A stretch of 64,000 bases of DNA from Opisthorchis felineus (lineage: Eukaryota > Platyhelminthes > Trematoda > Opisthorchiida > Opisthorchiidae): NCBI GenBank assembly GCA_004794785.1, contig SJOL01007411.1, forward strand, positions 1,079,897 to 1,143,896, in the 5' to 3' direction. Below are positions 25,883-36,780 of this stretch, in pieces. The position numbers were made by a program, and so were the translations under genes. A model generated the notes under the pieces. The model was not told the origin of the DNA. It did not search any database and saw nothing but the letters and a program-made list of their open reading frames with translations. Within the stretch, counting starts at the first letter, position 1. Each line of letters begins with the position of its first letter.

Positions 25883-28647
25883 GTAAGTTGAATGCAGTGG
25901 ATTTCCCGAAGGAAATTCATATTCACTACTGAATCCAGTAAACAAAATGTCATTTTGGACTTTTCACGTTTTCACCGGTATACATGACTTTAGTTAAGTA
26001 ATGCTTCCATTTTAAATCTTTGGTAACTTAGCTTTGCTAAGACTAAACGCCCTTGTCTGCGACCTGAATTTAGGTAACACCATGAAGCGGTACCAAATGA
26101 GTACTTATTCTGAATGGAGCCTGCATTTTAGTACAAAGCACCAGAACACTCATTAGCCAACTCATTTCATTTCGGTTGCAGTAAACGCTTCAGAGAAATA
26201 TACTTTTTCGTGCATGCCTCTCGTAACACGCAAGCAGTTTTGCACCACATTAGCCAGCGTTCTGATTACGCCACACATAACTCGCGTAGAAATCTTGGTA
26301 GAAACCTTACCACAGAAGCTGTATTTCCCATGGCATAAAGTTGTTGAAAAACTGGTTGCGACACTTTTTTGTTTTCAGGAAAATTTGGCAGTAAGATTAA
26401 CGTGTCAAAATGTTTAAGAATGTGAAGCGTATACTTTGGTGGTGGAACTGTAATATCCCAGAATATGAAATTAATCATAATGAAAATGGTCATTTACAAA
26501 GCCAAGGCCACTGAGTGGTTTCAGGCAAAAACAAAATCTTTCGATCACTGAGTCGCTGGTCGTGTTGCATCAAAGTTTTACGATGAAATCATCCGAAAGC
26601 CAAGTAAAAGTGCTCGGTCGCTGAAGAGCCGTGATTAAATATCTGGTCCATTCCAGAAACAACGAGTGCAGCACATTAAAATGGGCACCGTATTTAAAAT
26701 ATTCAAAGCTACCAGTATTTACTGAGTTATTTGTTTTATTCTCATCGATCTTCAAGAGATGGTGAACCAGATGGTAAGCAGAAAAAGGTTTGTTCAACCT
26801 ATCCTTCTTCTGAAACATCAGGTGTGGCCATCTTGAAGTATACGCTTTCACATTCTTGAAACGTTTGAAATTGTGTTTATTATGTTTCTTTACAATCAGT
26901 ATCTTTTTCAGAACATTTCTGATTCAATTTAAGGGCCTCTTTATAGCTCGACCGTAGTATTCGTCGTTCGTGAGTCCTCGACAAATGTAGTATTTCGAGC
27001 ATGACAAAGACTTTGAAGGATGTTAGTTAAATAATATTAGTGTTAAATATTAGTCCCATAATCCCATTCACTTCATGAAACTTGCCTGATTACTTGGTGT
27101 AAAACGCAGTGTTTAAAAGCGGCGTGATGCTTGTAATGGTATGACTTCACCAAGAGTGCACGAAGTTAGTGCTTATGGATATTTTGTGTTCTTAAATGGA
27201 GATTTCTACAACGTCTGTCAAATTACCCCTCATTTAATCGCCAAGAAAATCGGTAGTTTAAAACAACTTGCCTCAAAATCTTTGTCGAAACCTGCTAAAA
27301 TGTACACTATAAAGTCCCATCGAATGGAATGATAATCATCAGATTCGTCGCAAGAACTTATGGCCATTCAGGTAAAACATGTGGTTAATGGAGAGACGGT
27401 CCCTATCGGAGAGCAGCTTGTCAGAACAAAATTCTAATCTGGAGCAGAATGTGATCAATGTAATATGGTAAGTTCGGTAAAAAACCTCATTAAAAAACCA
27501 CTACCGGAGCTAATCATACCGATTGCAACAAAAATATTCTGATACCCCTGACATCAGTTTGACTAAACACTGAAGTGGCCTTCATGTTAAGGAAGATCAA
27601 AAGTGAGATATTTGTTCAACGCTTGTTGGAATCATCTGTTTGTCTCAGTTTGATAAGCAAATGGGTTATAAGTACTTTGGCCAAAAAATAACGCACAAAC
27701 AGTGGGCTGCTTTTTTTGATAAGCCATGATAAGACATGACGAAATCGATGCTGAAATTTCGAAGATACTTCGTTGGATTCAAAAGTTGATCACAAGCACA
27801 TCTGCTTCAGTTCATTTAATATTAGTCCGCTGAATGGATATCAGGCTCACACAACAGCATCAATAGGGAAACATCATGAAAACGATTCATTCTGAGCGTG
27901 TTTGCATCAGCTCGATATGCAACTAGGTACAGCAATGGTTTTGAGTCCTAACACTCTAATTACACAAAAAATGAACCCACTACTGGTAATTAGACAAAAA
28001 CTGCCGTTTCCACTTTCACTGGCTATAAAGAATACGTGAGTGAACACTACCTAGACTAGTTAATCCTTATTGATTATTAACGGTACCATCAAAGAGAAAA
28101 AATCACACGGATGGCGTTTGTCACGTGGTCAGTAAATCATACCACTGCATTACAAAAGCCGTCTGTGGACGCCAGTGTGCTGGAAAGCCAAGGCTATGCT
28201 GTTTTTAATTAACAAATCGCAGACAATGACGCAGATTTAGGTTGTCACGCGTTGAAAACTAGCGTATCCTCAGGTACAGAACCAAGGACAGTAGACTTCA
28301 GTGGGTAGAAACCAGAAGGTAAAGGTATTACTATCTTCGCAAGACTGTCATAACTCAGATGAGAAAAAAAGGACTATTGTTTGGCACAGCTAGATCACCA
28401 GCGGTAACTACGCCAGGAAAAGCAAATTGCCATATCACGGGATGACACTTGGAGCAAAAATACGCAGTTTGCCACGAAACATAAATAAATCAAGTGCAAG
28501 ACTTCACTCGGGTTCCCATCAAATTTTTTATTTTTGCCGTATTTTGAAGAGATTTTGTAATTTTCCATTGAGATTTCGTCCCGTCAGTGGGATCAGTCTA
28601 TGCTGAAGAGCAGAGAAGCACTGTACAGCTGTCCTTTCCTTGTTGGG
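25883..28647. other. Intergenic or intronic DNA, no gene assigned
   Basis: Mostly AT-rich and stop-dense. The minus-strand frame 26570-26851 contains a possible short exon: acceptor GTTTCAG, peptide KKDRLNKPFSAYHLVHHLLK, and a GTAAAT donor. The plus-strand frame 27141-27332 contains YGYFVFLNGDFYNVCQITPH. Neither resembles a family I know and both could be chance. Confidence 0.35.
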
Positions 28648-28683
28648 AATCATCAGAATCATCAGAATCATCAGAATCATCAG
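28648..28683. repeat. 9-bp tandem repeat, four perfect copies
   Basis: Four exact head-to-tail copies of AATCATCAG. The unit is a multiple of three, so the minus strand reads a repeated Leu-Met-Ile tripeptide without a stop (frame 28528-28731). That frame is otherwise unremarkable, so this is most likely a small non-coding minisatellite. Confidence 0.95.
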
Positions 28684-29429
28684 AAAACTCAGAGTTTGAA
28701 ATCCGTTAGCTTCCGGACAGTTGTAGAACACCTAACTTATATTAAGTGTCACATAACAGTCAATTAAATCACAATTAATTCTTAGTAGATAAGCACGGCA
28801 ATGTAAAGCTGCCCACTGCATATGAATTGGGATGGGTGTTCTTGTATTCCCCAAGATTTGAACCCCTTGTACCCGGTATGCGAGGCAAGCGCGCCATCAC
28901 TCATCCACGTGTGCATGCCCAAAGCGACCGAATAATCACTCACGGACACGCGAAAGCTTTCACTCTTGAACATGAAGGCCCACTCTCATGCTTGCATTGA
29001 TACACTGATCACTTGCCAAGACTTCCCAGTCGGGTAGCGCAATGGATGCTTAAAACCTGCCAGACAATACTAATTTCTTTCAGGTATTCGTGGGATCCCT
29101 ATCTGTTGCACTACTGGTGAGCTCTAATAAGACCACAACCAGAGTTCAGTGTTTACTTCCATGGTGTCATCATCAGTATTACTATTGACACTCCAGGAGA
29201 GCGCTGATACGTCCTAGCTGTGCAAGCATATCAAGTGAAATAAATAATACTTTACAATGGAAAGAAGAAAAACTAGGACACGAAAGTGGAACTTCGGCTG
29301 CAATTCATGAACATCCCAGGTGTCTACACTCGAATACTCAGTCAGACAGTTTGGGTAGAAGCTGCCATCGACCTGCCGTCATATATTTCTTGCCTTCCGC
29401 GATGTGCACGGAGAGGTAGGTGGGCTCCA
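28684..29429. other. Non-coding flank of LINE remnant
   Basis: No gene recognised. Sequence just below 29430 could include the extreme 3' end of the minus-strand LINE remnant, but I cannot recognise its conserved end. Confidence 0.4.
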
Positions 29430-30620
29430 TTCTAAAAAGCGAACGGCATCAACAGCACCTGGACATTTCATACCGTCACCTTATCCTTTCCGTCCTGTTG
29501 AGATCTGTCCACTTCTGGGTTTCCGCCACTCCATAATAGTGAGATAACAGTGGGATGCCTTTTTGAAGCGACAAGTGGTGCAGATTCAAAAACAAAATGC
29601 TGGACTTTGAGATCCGATCGTCAACTGTGTCGCACCAATAGCGGTATTGGTGTCTCGTAAGTAAGAACATCATTCTCTGAATTCTTATAAGCCTGTTCAG
29701 TGACTGTTCGTGCGCCATGACTTTGTACTCCGTTGGTGCAAGACATATGCCGAAAGACTGGATGATCCTGGTCAGCTTTTCTAGAAATGCTTGGGTTTTC
29801 TGCTCTTTTCTTAAATGAGAACGATATGGTCTGCATATTCCAGGTGGCTTGGACAGAGCATCCAGCTTTCGCCTCATTACCTCCTAAGTGGAAAGTTAAG
29901 CAAACACGGGGAGAGTAATCACCTTTGACGGACACCAGTGCTTTCGGAGAGCTAATGATACCCTCATGCGCCTACAAGTATGCGAATACAAACAGTTGTT
30001 AATATTCACGCACCTCTGTGGTGTAACCTGTTGCACAAGCATGTTGAGAATAATAAACTGGTTGACAGACCCTTGAAGTCAAGTAGCCCTAGTTGTGTAG
30101 GGTATCTATATGCATGATGGATGTAGAGATGTGGTCTACAAAAACCCTTACGGGCCGGAATCCCGCTTGTTGGTCTCAGGTCCGGTCCTCGCGCACGATC
30201 GTAAGATGATTTAAAATGAGACGCGAAGATTCTTGTTACGACGGGGTTTGAGGCAATAATTCTGTGACTGCCACATCCATCGAGAAAAAATTTGTGAACC
30301 ATGGGCAACACCACTGACTCACTCTGGTTGTCACGCAGGTTGGTGGCGCTTGAGGGATGAAAGGCGTTCGTTTATTTCCGGAGTTGGCGAGGGTATCAAG
30401 ATCACTGCGGGCTGAGAATGTGATTTAATAGTTGCACGTCGGAAGCAAAATTGTTGTTAAAGTGCCCGGTCCAAAGATTCAGGCTTCCGTCTCGTTTAAA
30501 AACGAGCAAGCCCTTTTTGACATTGAAGTCATTTTGCGCCTGTTGCTCGTATCGGCTGAAATAGACTTCAATCATCCGAATTTTTACGCTCCTGAATTTC
30601 TTCAATTTACTGGACATACC
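29430..30620 (-). pseudogene. Decayed LINE reverse transcriptase (RTE/CR1-like)
   Basis: Read on the minus strand from 30620 down, fragments appear in the correct order of a fluke LINE polymerase. First is a pre-RT block (DGSLNLWTGHFNNNFASD). Next is the finger region, with ESVVLP followed by NPVVTRIFAS. In another frame comes a block like 'RERTRDQQAGFRPGR', then remains of the 'LDLKGAFDSVDR' catalytic region (LGLLDFKGLSTS). Last come a thumb-like block (FLEKLTRIIQSFGICLAPTE) and DRISKSSILFLNLHHLSLQK. The YADD box is not visible. Frameshifts, stops and deletions show it is long dead. The same family has a second copy at 47160-47350. Family placement is from remembered trematode elements, so RTE versus CR1 is uncertain. 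Confidence 0.6.
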
Positions 30621-33600
30621 AAGCTTACTGATTCATCTGGATGCATCTTTTCACCTGGTTTCTGATCCACTGTTTGGCTGTAGTTGACTGCGATGTTCCA
30701 CAAACACAGCACACGACATCTGGCAGGCTTGCGGACAATGCATTCTGGTAAGGGTCAACAACAGATGAATTATTCTGAAAATGACTTTTGTAGGCGATTT
30801 CGTTAGGTGTGCTTTACATTAGAGCCCGAGAGTTAGGCAAGTTTGCGCCCCCGATAAAAGCAAAGAGGAGTAAAGACGGCCAAGCACGTGATCAGACTCC
30901 ACATAAGTGTTCCAGAACGAGCGACACTCAGTAGTTAATCGATATCACGTATAATCAATGGTTGTAGCCCACCTGTGTTGAAAGTCGGTTCGCATGGAAG
31001 GACACCATACGGCCGAGTGCCTTCAATTGTTTCAGAAGGTAGTACTGCACAGAAACACATAACTGAAATAGGCTTTCACTTGCGTCTCGATTCCAGTTCA
31101 AGCCAATCACTCAACTGAGCCTCAATAGCGCTAAGTAAACCTACTTGTGCATTCATATCCACGGAAACAACAATATCTTGGATGTTGGTCCACCATAATA
31201 AATCGCTCAGTGTACTGCACTTCAGAGTCTTAGCGCTACAGTTTCTTGGGGTTCACGAGATAATTTCATAAACGTTGCCAGACAAACAATACACGAGTGA
31301 CTATTAACGGGCAACCAATCAAGCAGAGATCCTTCAGCTAGAGAGCTTAGAACAGCTACTGCAGCAAGCAAGTAAAAACAATAGGGAAATAGTTTCGTAA
31401 GCCATAATTGCGTCTCGTATCATTGTTTCAGAGACAGCATACATCAGTGGAGGGGGAGTCTAGCGTACTAGCAATAGCATGTTTCAGATTGTGAACGTGG
31501 AAGGCTGCCAGATAAACTGAGGGTTGGAGTTCGAAGAATGATATCGAAGTGTCTACGGCCGTGTTAGCTGAGTTAAGCGGGCGGGTATGATATGTTAGCA
31601 ATTAAAAAGTGACCTAGGAGAAATTAGCTGTCAACGGGATAAGGACGGGTAGGGGGAGGAATCCGTAAAAGAGGAAGGAGAGAGACATCAGTAGTAACCT
31701 GTTTCCAATTAACCAGCCTGCTGTATGCATCAAGTAATGCTGATGATACCACACGACGATGACGTTGCATGAGGATATTTGGAATTGTCTGACCACTCTG
31801 GTGCAGAAACTTGCGTGTGAATAAATGCACTACGACAGGCGCAGAACAGTTCAAGCAGAATCTATGTAAGTGCGAATTCTACAAAGCCCGCAACCGTTGA
31901 CAACTCTGTATTATAGGCTTTTGAATAGGAGTTGATTGGGAGCAATAGGCATTGTGTTTGTGGGAAACTCAGCTCAAAACCGTATCGTCTGGATGGGTAA
32001 GTCCAAGGAAACACTACTCTAATGAAAAAAACTTTCCGATCGGCGATAATTCAAGTAAGTTTAATTGCATTAAAGTAAACTTCATAAGAAGAACCGAAGA
32101 TAAAACATTCATGAAGTTATCACCCTAATGGAGAGTCATGCAATCATAGTCTCTTGCGTTCTAATTGGGTAAATTCATCCGTGCTGTCATAGTTGTCACG
32201 CTGCAATAGTCATGCCAGCAGATGATGTGCGAATTCGTGGTGCGGATTTCTGAAGCACATTTAGACAGGCGTCATTCACTTGCTACACAATATCCAATTT
32301 GCAGAACTATCTTGCTGATCGGCCGTCATCACAAGGCTCATAGTTACTCACACTGATTTTAAATGGATATACAAATGATTTGATGCTCATGCTATTTGTT
32401 TCGTTATATTTTTGGCAATTACTTAGATTTGAGTCAACCGGCGACCCTTTTTGAATGCCCACATTATACTAGTCAGAAAAGAGTCTGCGAACTTGTAGCT
32501 ATTTAAACATATTCAGGGAAACTAAAACGCGCCAATCCAAAACTAAACATCTGGATAGGAAATACAATGTTCAGGCATTTTGGTGGAGGTTTGGCGAATG
32601 AGCTTATTTAAAAGTGAAATCGACGGTGAGTTCTTCGGAGTTTTCAACAACCTCATGTCTAGTAGGGGAACATTTTTGCCTTCCAGAACATTGTTCCAAA
32701 GTAAACATAAGGTGTTAGCGAAATACACTCATTTGCAAACAAATTTGGTTTTGCGAGAGACTCACTTGGAACCAAGCTGAATCTCTCTTTTGCGATGTTT
32801 CCAGGCATAAACATAAGGTGACCTTTTTCACAACGAAATAGTAAAGACCAGAGATTCATGTAGCCGTAGCTTGAGTTAACACCAAGTCAATTTACAAGTA
32901 TGTGTTGGTCGAAACAGACACACCTTGAACTGGGAAGTCGTGTATGTACTCAGTTATAATCTATGGAACGGATCTCAGATGTATGAAATTCTTTAAACAA
33001 ACGTTAGCTCAAAGGTCAACTGAGGAAATAGTGCACCGAATATCCAAACGAGTAGAACCCATAGCTCAGTGTTGCGGACTTTCGATCAAAATTGTCAAAC
33101 CAATTGTGTAAAAAGGCACCCCGTTCTCTGTAATAACTACCCAGCTAAATCCCGGGATTGACTTCATGCGCGGCACTGTAAGTGATTCTCTCTCAACTTG
33201 TTTAAATCTCCCCTTTCTGCCGACTGGCTATGCAAAACACCGTAAGCAGACCTCCCGTACTGTCATAACCTGTTTGATTTTCTCATATGTAAGCCACATA
33301 TGTTTTCAGTCTAAAAGGTGTGCAAAGACAAACCAAGGCTTATCTTTGCTCTTGCTGTGCCTGTTTTGTACGATTCGGTTTTACAGTTGCAAATTGTATA
33401 TTTTTACTAAAGTTGGAAATAAACCATGAAACCCTGTGCGTGAATAACTCATAAGAACCGAAAAATGATTTACTCTCTACGGTCGACCAGATTTTTAGCT
33501 AAGTATCCTCCTTGCTTCAAGCCAGCTACATATATAGATGAGTAATAAACAAAGTTCTTGCATACTTCATTGCTCATTTGAAGTAAACGGTTGACTAAAC

Positions 33601-34222
33601 TTTGACTAAACTTTACCTACTGATCCCCTAATTTGCGAAACCTCTGCTCTACCCGGAAAATTTAAATAAATGTTTCCGTGATAAGTAGGAAGACATTTTT
33701 TGTCCCTATTGTTATGAAACGACTAACGTTGGCTCCGCCGTACCAAATTTTTTTCCAATTAAAACGATTTCACTTTTTTAATTATGTATTAGAAATAATT
33801 TTTATACACATTTGTTTAAAGCCACATTTCCCCAGCTCTAAAGCGTGAACGTGTGTGAACCTTTTTTTAATTTACGGCTTGGTTTGATTTTCGGAGAGAT
33901 TTACCAGAAGTGGAAAACAGTATCTTTGTTAAAGTTGTAAAGCGCAGAAATGTTCAAGAAATTCAAAGGTTTACATCTGGTGGTAGCCATGAAGAGTAGA
34001 AATTAAAAACGAGTATTTGGTGTTCAAAGATGAGCAGAAAACCAGTGAAGATTTAGTATGAGTCTTGTGTGAACGAGAGTTTACTTGAAAACTGCTATTC
34101 ATGAAGCGTTTGGCCGGGGAAATTCGGTGGTATTTTTCCAGGAAATCCGGAATAAATTACTGATTGGTGCGTTACGGCAGGTTTATTGGCATACTGACTG
34201 ACCGTGTCGCTATTGTTCTCAG
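30621..34222. other. Intergenic or intronic DNA, no gene recognised
   Basis: AT-rich and stop-dense. There is a 12-bp direct duplication (GACTAAACTTT) near 33593-33616. The plus frame 32580-32780 has a plausible peptide (SEIDGEFFGVFNNLMSS) but no clear splice frame. I assign no gene. Confidence 0.45.
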
Positions 34223-34468
34223 TTGATGAAAATATTACACCTGTGCTTACTTCTAACGGCCACTTTCCAAGGGACTTCCCCAGACTACTTCGGCATGACA
34301 AGTTGCAAGTTACCAAAAAAAATCTCGAACGCAAGTGTCTGTTTCATATCACTCCAGTTGGTTGGAACGCAGATTCGTTTTGCACCAATTTTGGATTGTC
34401 TATCATTCTCTTACTGTATTTTTTTTGTCAAACAATGTCATATTACCGTCAGTCGCACACAGTCATGA
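34223..34468 (+). CDS. Candidate small secreted protein (81 aa)
   Basis: An 81-codon frame that starts with a real ATG pair and reads MMKILHLCLLLTATFQGTS. This is a textbook signal peptide: a basic residue, a hydrophobic core and small residues at the probable cleavage point. The remaining ~62 residues hold five to six cysteines and a second hydrophobic stretch (ILDCLSFSYCIFFVKQC). Small secreted proteins are abundant in parasitic flatworms, but I recognise no family. An overlapping frame (34204-34476) is about equally long, and no promoter or poly(A) signal is clear, so this may be chance. Confidence 0.22.
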   Translation: MMKILHLCLLLTATFQGTSPDYFGMTSCKLPKKISNASVCFISLQLVGTQIRFAPILDCLSFSYCIFFVKQCHITVSRTQS

Positions 34469-35300
34469 TGGCATGAAATATTCTTGAAAGTCTGAGAGAT
34501 AAGGAACCGGTTGTTGGTTTTCTGGCAGTTGTGAAAATAAAATCGCGTAAGTCAACTTCCTCTAGACTCCCTGTCACTTGGACTCAGCTCTAGAATCCAA
34601 CCAAGGAGAACTGACCGCAATGCTGTGGAAGCAGATTTCGAACACCTTTTGTCGAACCCCAGCTCGTCCGAGAATGACAACTGGTTTACGGCCAATATAA
34701 CTGATATCAGAAACCACTTGAATTTATCACCAACCTCTTTAAAATTTGCTCTATTAAATGGGCACACAAGAGCACTGTGTGAGCTGAGGACAAAAGAATA
34801 AGAATATCGTAATCCTCCTACCAGAAAAATGATTCGCTGCCTTCACCCTAAACAAACTGGATTATATGTCGAAGCTCGATATGATTATAGCTGTTATGCT
34901 CAAAATTTTGCCGAATAAACAGCAAGTCGTTCATGAGGTGCATATCCTTTTATTGCATGGTCTTATGCCTAAAAATCGGTTCAACAGAAATAAACCTGTG
35001 GTTGCCATACGCCTCAACTGCGCAGACCTCCAAAGCGCATAAACCACAAGTAACCAACAGTCACATTTTAGCTATGAGTGGTTCAACTCATCACCAGTTA
35101 GCCAAATGGCTAAAGCCGTCCAAAAAGCTCTTGCTAATCACTTAAAAGTACCAAGAAACTTTTGGTCTACCTTGAATAACCTCGGCTAGTCACGCGTTGC
35201 TTTGATGAGCAACCACTTTTTACCAGCGTGACCCTCACGGAAATTTTCAGGTGATTACTCAAACATTCACTCTCAACATCAACTACAACGATAAAGAGGC
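34469..35300. other. Spacer, no gene recognised
   Basis: AT-rich and stop-dense in all frames. Just downstream, at 35305-35345, the sequence GATATCTCCT followed by GGGTGATC resembles the hairpin region of the PLE tails but lacks the GAAAC block. Confidence 0.4.
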
Positions 35301-35424
35301 GTAAATAACGGTGCTGAAGATATCTCCTGCACGGGTGATCATTCTTCTAGTCAGCATAAACCGAACTTAAACGTGGCTCCGCCCCTACATTGCAGCACCA
35401 CTGACGTTAGGGAATACACAATGG

Positions 35425-35850
35425 TTGCGCCATTACCGTCGATCAAATCACCAGTTAGTATTATCAGATAGTCATTACACTTGCCAGTTCACCTGCAGCT
35501 GTGGAAATACGTACGTTGATAGAACTGACCGGAGGCTAGAAACGCGATCAAAACAGCACCTGCTCAAACAAATTCATACCCTGTCTGCTGATCCTGATGT
35601 TACTTGGAAAGGGACAAAAACTGAATAATCGATTACCAGACAACTGGTCGAGACGGGGCACAAAGTTCAACTTTACTCCACTTTGTGGGTCATAGCAGGG
35701 AGCATTCGTCTACATAGACTGAAGTTCCTCGAGGCGGTATTGATTAGTCGATTCTTTCCTGTACTATGGGTTAAGAGCAACATAAAAATCACTTTCAGAC
35801 TACCTTCGATTTGCTTATCGGTTATCTTACAGTTTAGTTCCGTATAAACA
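35425..35850 (+). pseudogene. GIY-YIG nuclease fragment of a second PLE-type element
   Basis: One frame with a single internal TAA (35626-35628) reads a divergent GIY-YIG domain. It shows YTCQFTCSCGNTYVDRTDRR, an ETRSKQHL arginine block, then after the stop SITRQLVETGHKVQLYS and RLHRLKFLEAVLISRFFP, ending at TAA about 35848-35850. The cysteine pair before TYV, the following RT.RRL and the late L.EA glutamate match the C-terminal nuclease of flatworm PLE-type retroelements. It belongs to a different subfamily from copies A-C, which have GQTGRKLATR instead. No reverse transcriptase precedes it. Confidence 0.65.
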
Positions 35851-36559
35851 ATGCAGTTATCCCTGCATTTTGATTCGTTTTATTCTGTTTTGGACTTGTT
35901 ACAGCAGTCGGGATTGTACGAAACGTGTTTACCCTGCAGACTTATTGTTATCGTTCAAAATGAGCCCAGTGCTTCAGATACCTACTCGAAGAACTACCTG
36001 TAGAACCAGAGAGCAAATTGAAATGCACAGATATTTGGCAGTGACTTTTCAGTAATGGACTGAAATACTGCCTCTTTTGGTGTGTCTAAAATTATAGTAG
36101 GTAGTCAGTTTATGCTAAATACTTTAGATTTGTTTAATCCAAGATTTGGAATAAACTCACAAAGCACTGAGAATGCACGCCTTTTGGATATATGCAGGCC
36201 TCGAATTTATTTCACCAGTAATAAGCCAAGTGTACATCCTAAAGGCTACAATCCGTGTCTGCTCATGGCAATCCTGTAGCATTTTTCATCTGGTTAACTG
36301 AAGCCCAAATGTAAACCACCCTGATTTATCACTAAGTGATCTTGAAAGACTGCGTTTCTGTAGCCTGACTGGACAGAAGTAGAACCATTCGTCAACTTAA
36401 CAATCAATAACAGAATCTGACCGAAATTTTGGCACGGACTGGTGATAACTTGAAACGGCAGCTAATCCAATCATGATTATTTAACAAGCATTGTACCAAA
36501 TATACATAAAATATATTTATACGACAACATGGTGATATACAAAAACGCCTGTACGGATT
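35851..36559. other. PLE flank and spacer
   Basis: No gene assigned. The frame 36082-36279 (plus) has a plausible peptide (NPRFGINSQSTENARLLD) but only a weak start context. The TACGAAACGT at about 35916-35925 may be part of the element's 3' tail. Confidence 0.35.
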
Positions 36560-36599
36560 GTAATTCTTTACTGCTGTCTAAAACGCACGTTCCTAGCAG

Positions 36600-36780
36600 G
36601 CACAGACGTAGAAACAGTTTGGACGCTTTGAACACTCAACCGTGTGTTCGACCTACTAGCCAAGAGGTCGCGGGTTCGGAACTCCTGGGAGTTTTGCTAG
36701 ATGCGAACTGCTGATGATCCCCAGTAAGGATGAAACAGTTGCATAATGCCTCTCGGTCTCTGAACGGAGGTTGGCTTCAC
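36600..36780 (+). mobile_element. tRNA-derived SINE with hammerhead-like domain
   Basis: A Pol III B-box-like block (GAGGTCGCGGGTTCGGAACTC, about 36664-36683) with a degraded A-box side upstream, followed about 30 nt later by a hammerhead-like core. This order, tRNA-related region then hammerhead, is that of the schistosome SM-alpha type SINE family, which I know from the literature. The copy looks old: the A box is weak, the B box has one inserted base, and the ribozyme's third stem is absent. The ends are approximate and no target duplication was identified. Confidence 0.55.
36703..36742 (+). ncRNA. Degenerate hammerhead ribozyme core
   Basis: A perfect CTGATGA (36711-36717) and GAAAC (36732-36736) flank a short, eroded stem II (CC/GG pairs survive). 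The upstream AACTG (36706-36710) pairs with CAGTT (36736-36740). In a complete hammerhead that CAGTT would be the 3' strand of stem I, separated from GAAA by stem III and the cleavage site. Here it follows GAAA directly, so stem III and the scissile triplet appear deleted. GGATGAAAC instead of GGACGAAAC fits CpG decay. The RNA should not cleave itself. Confidence 0.5.
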
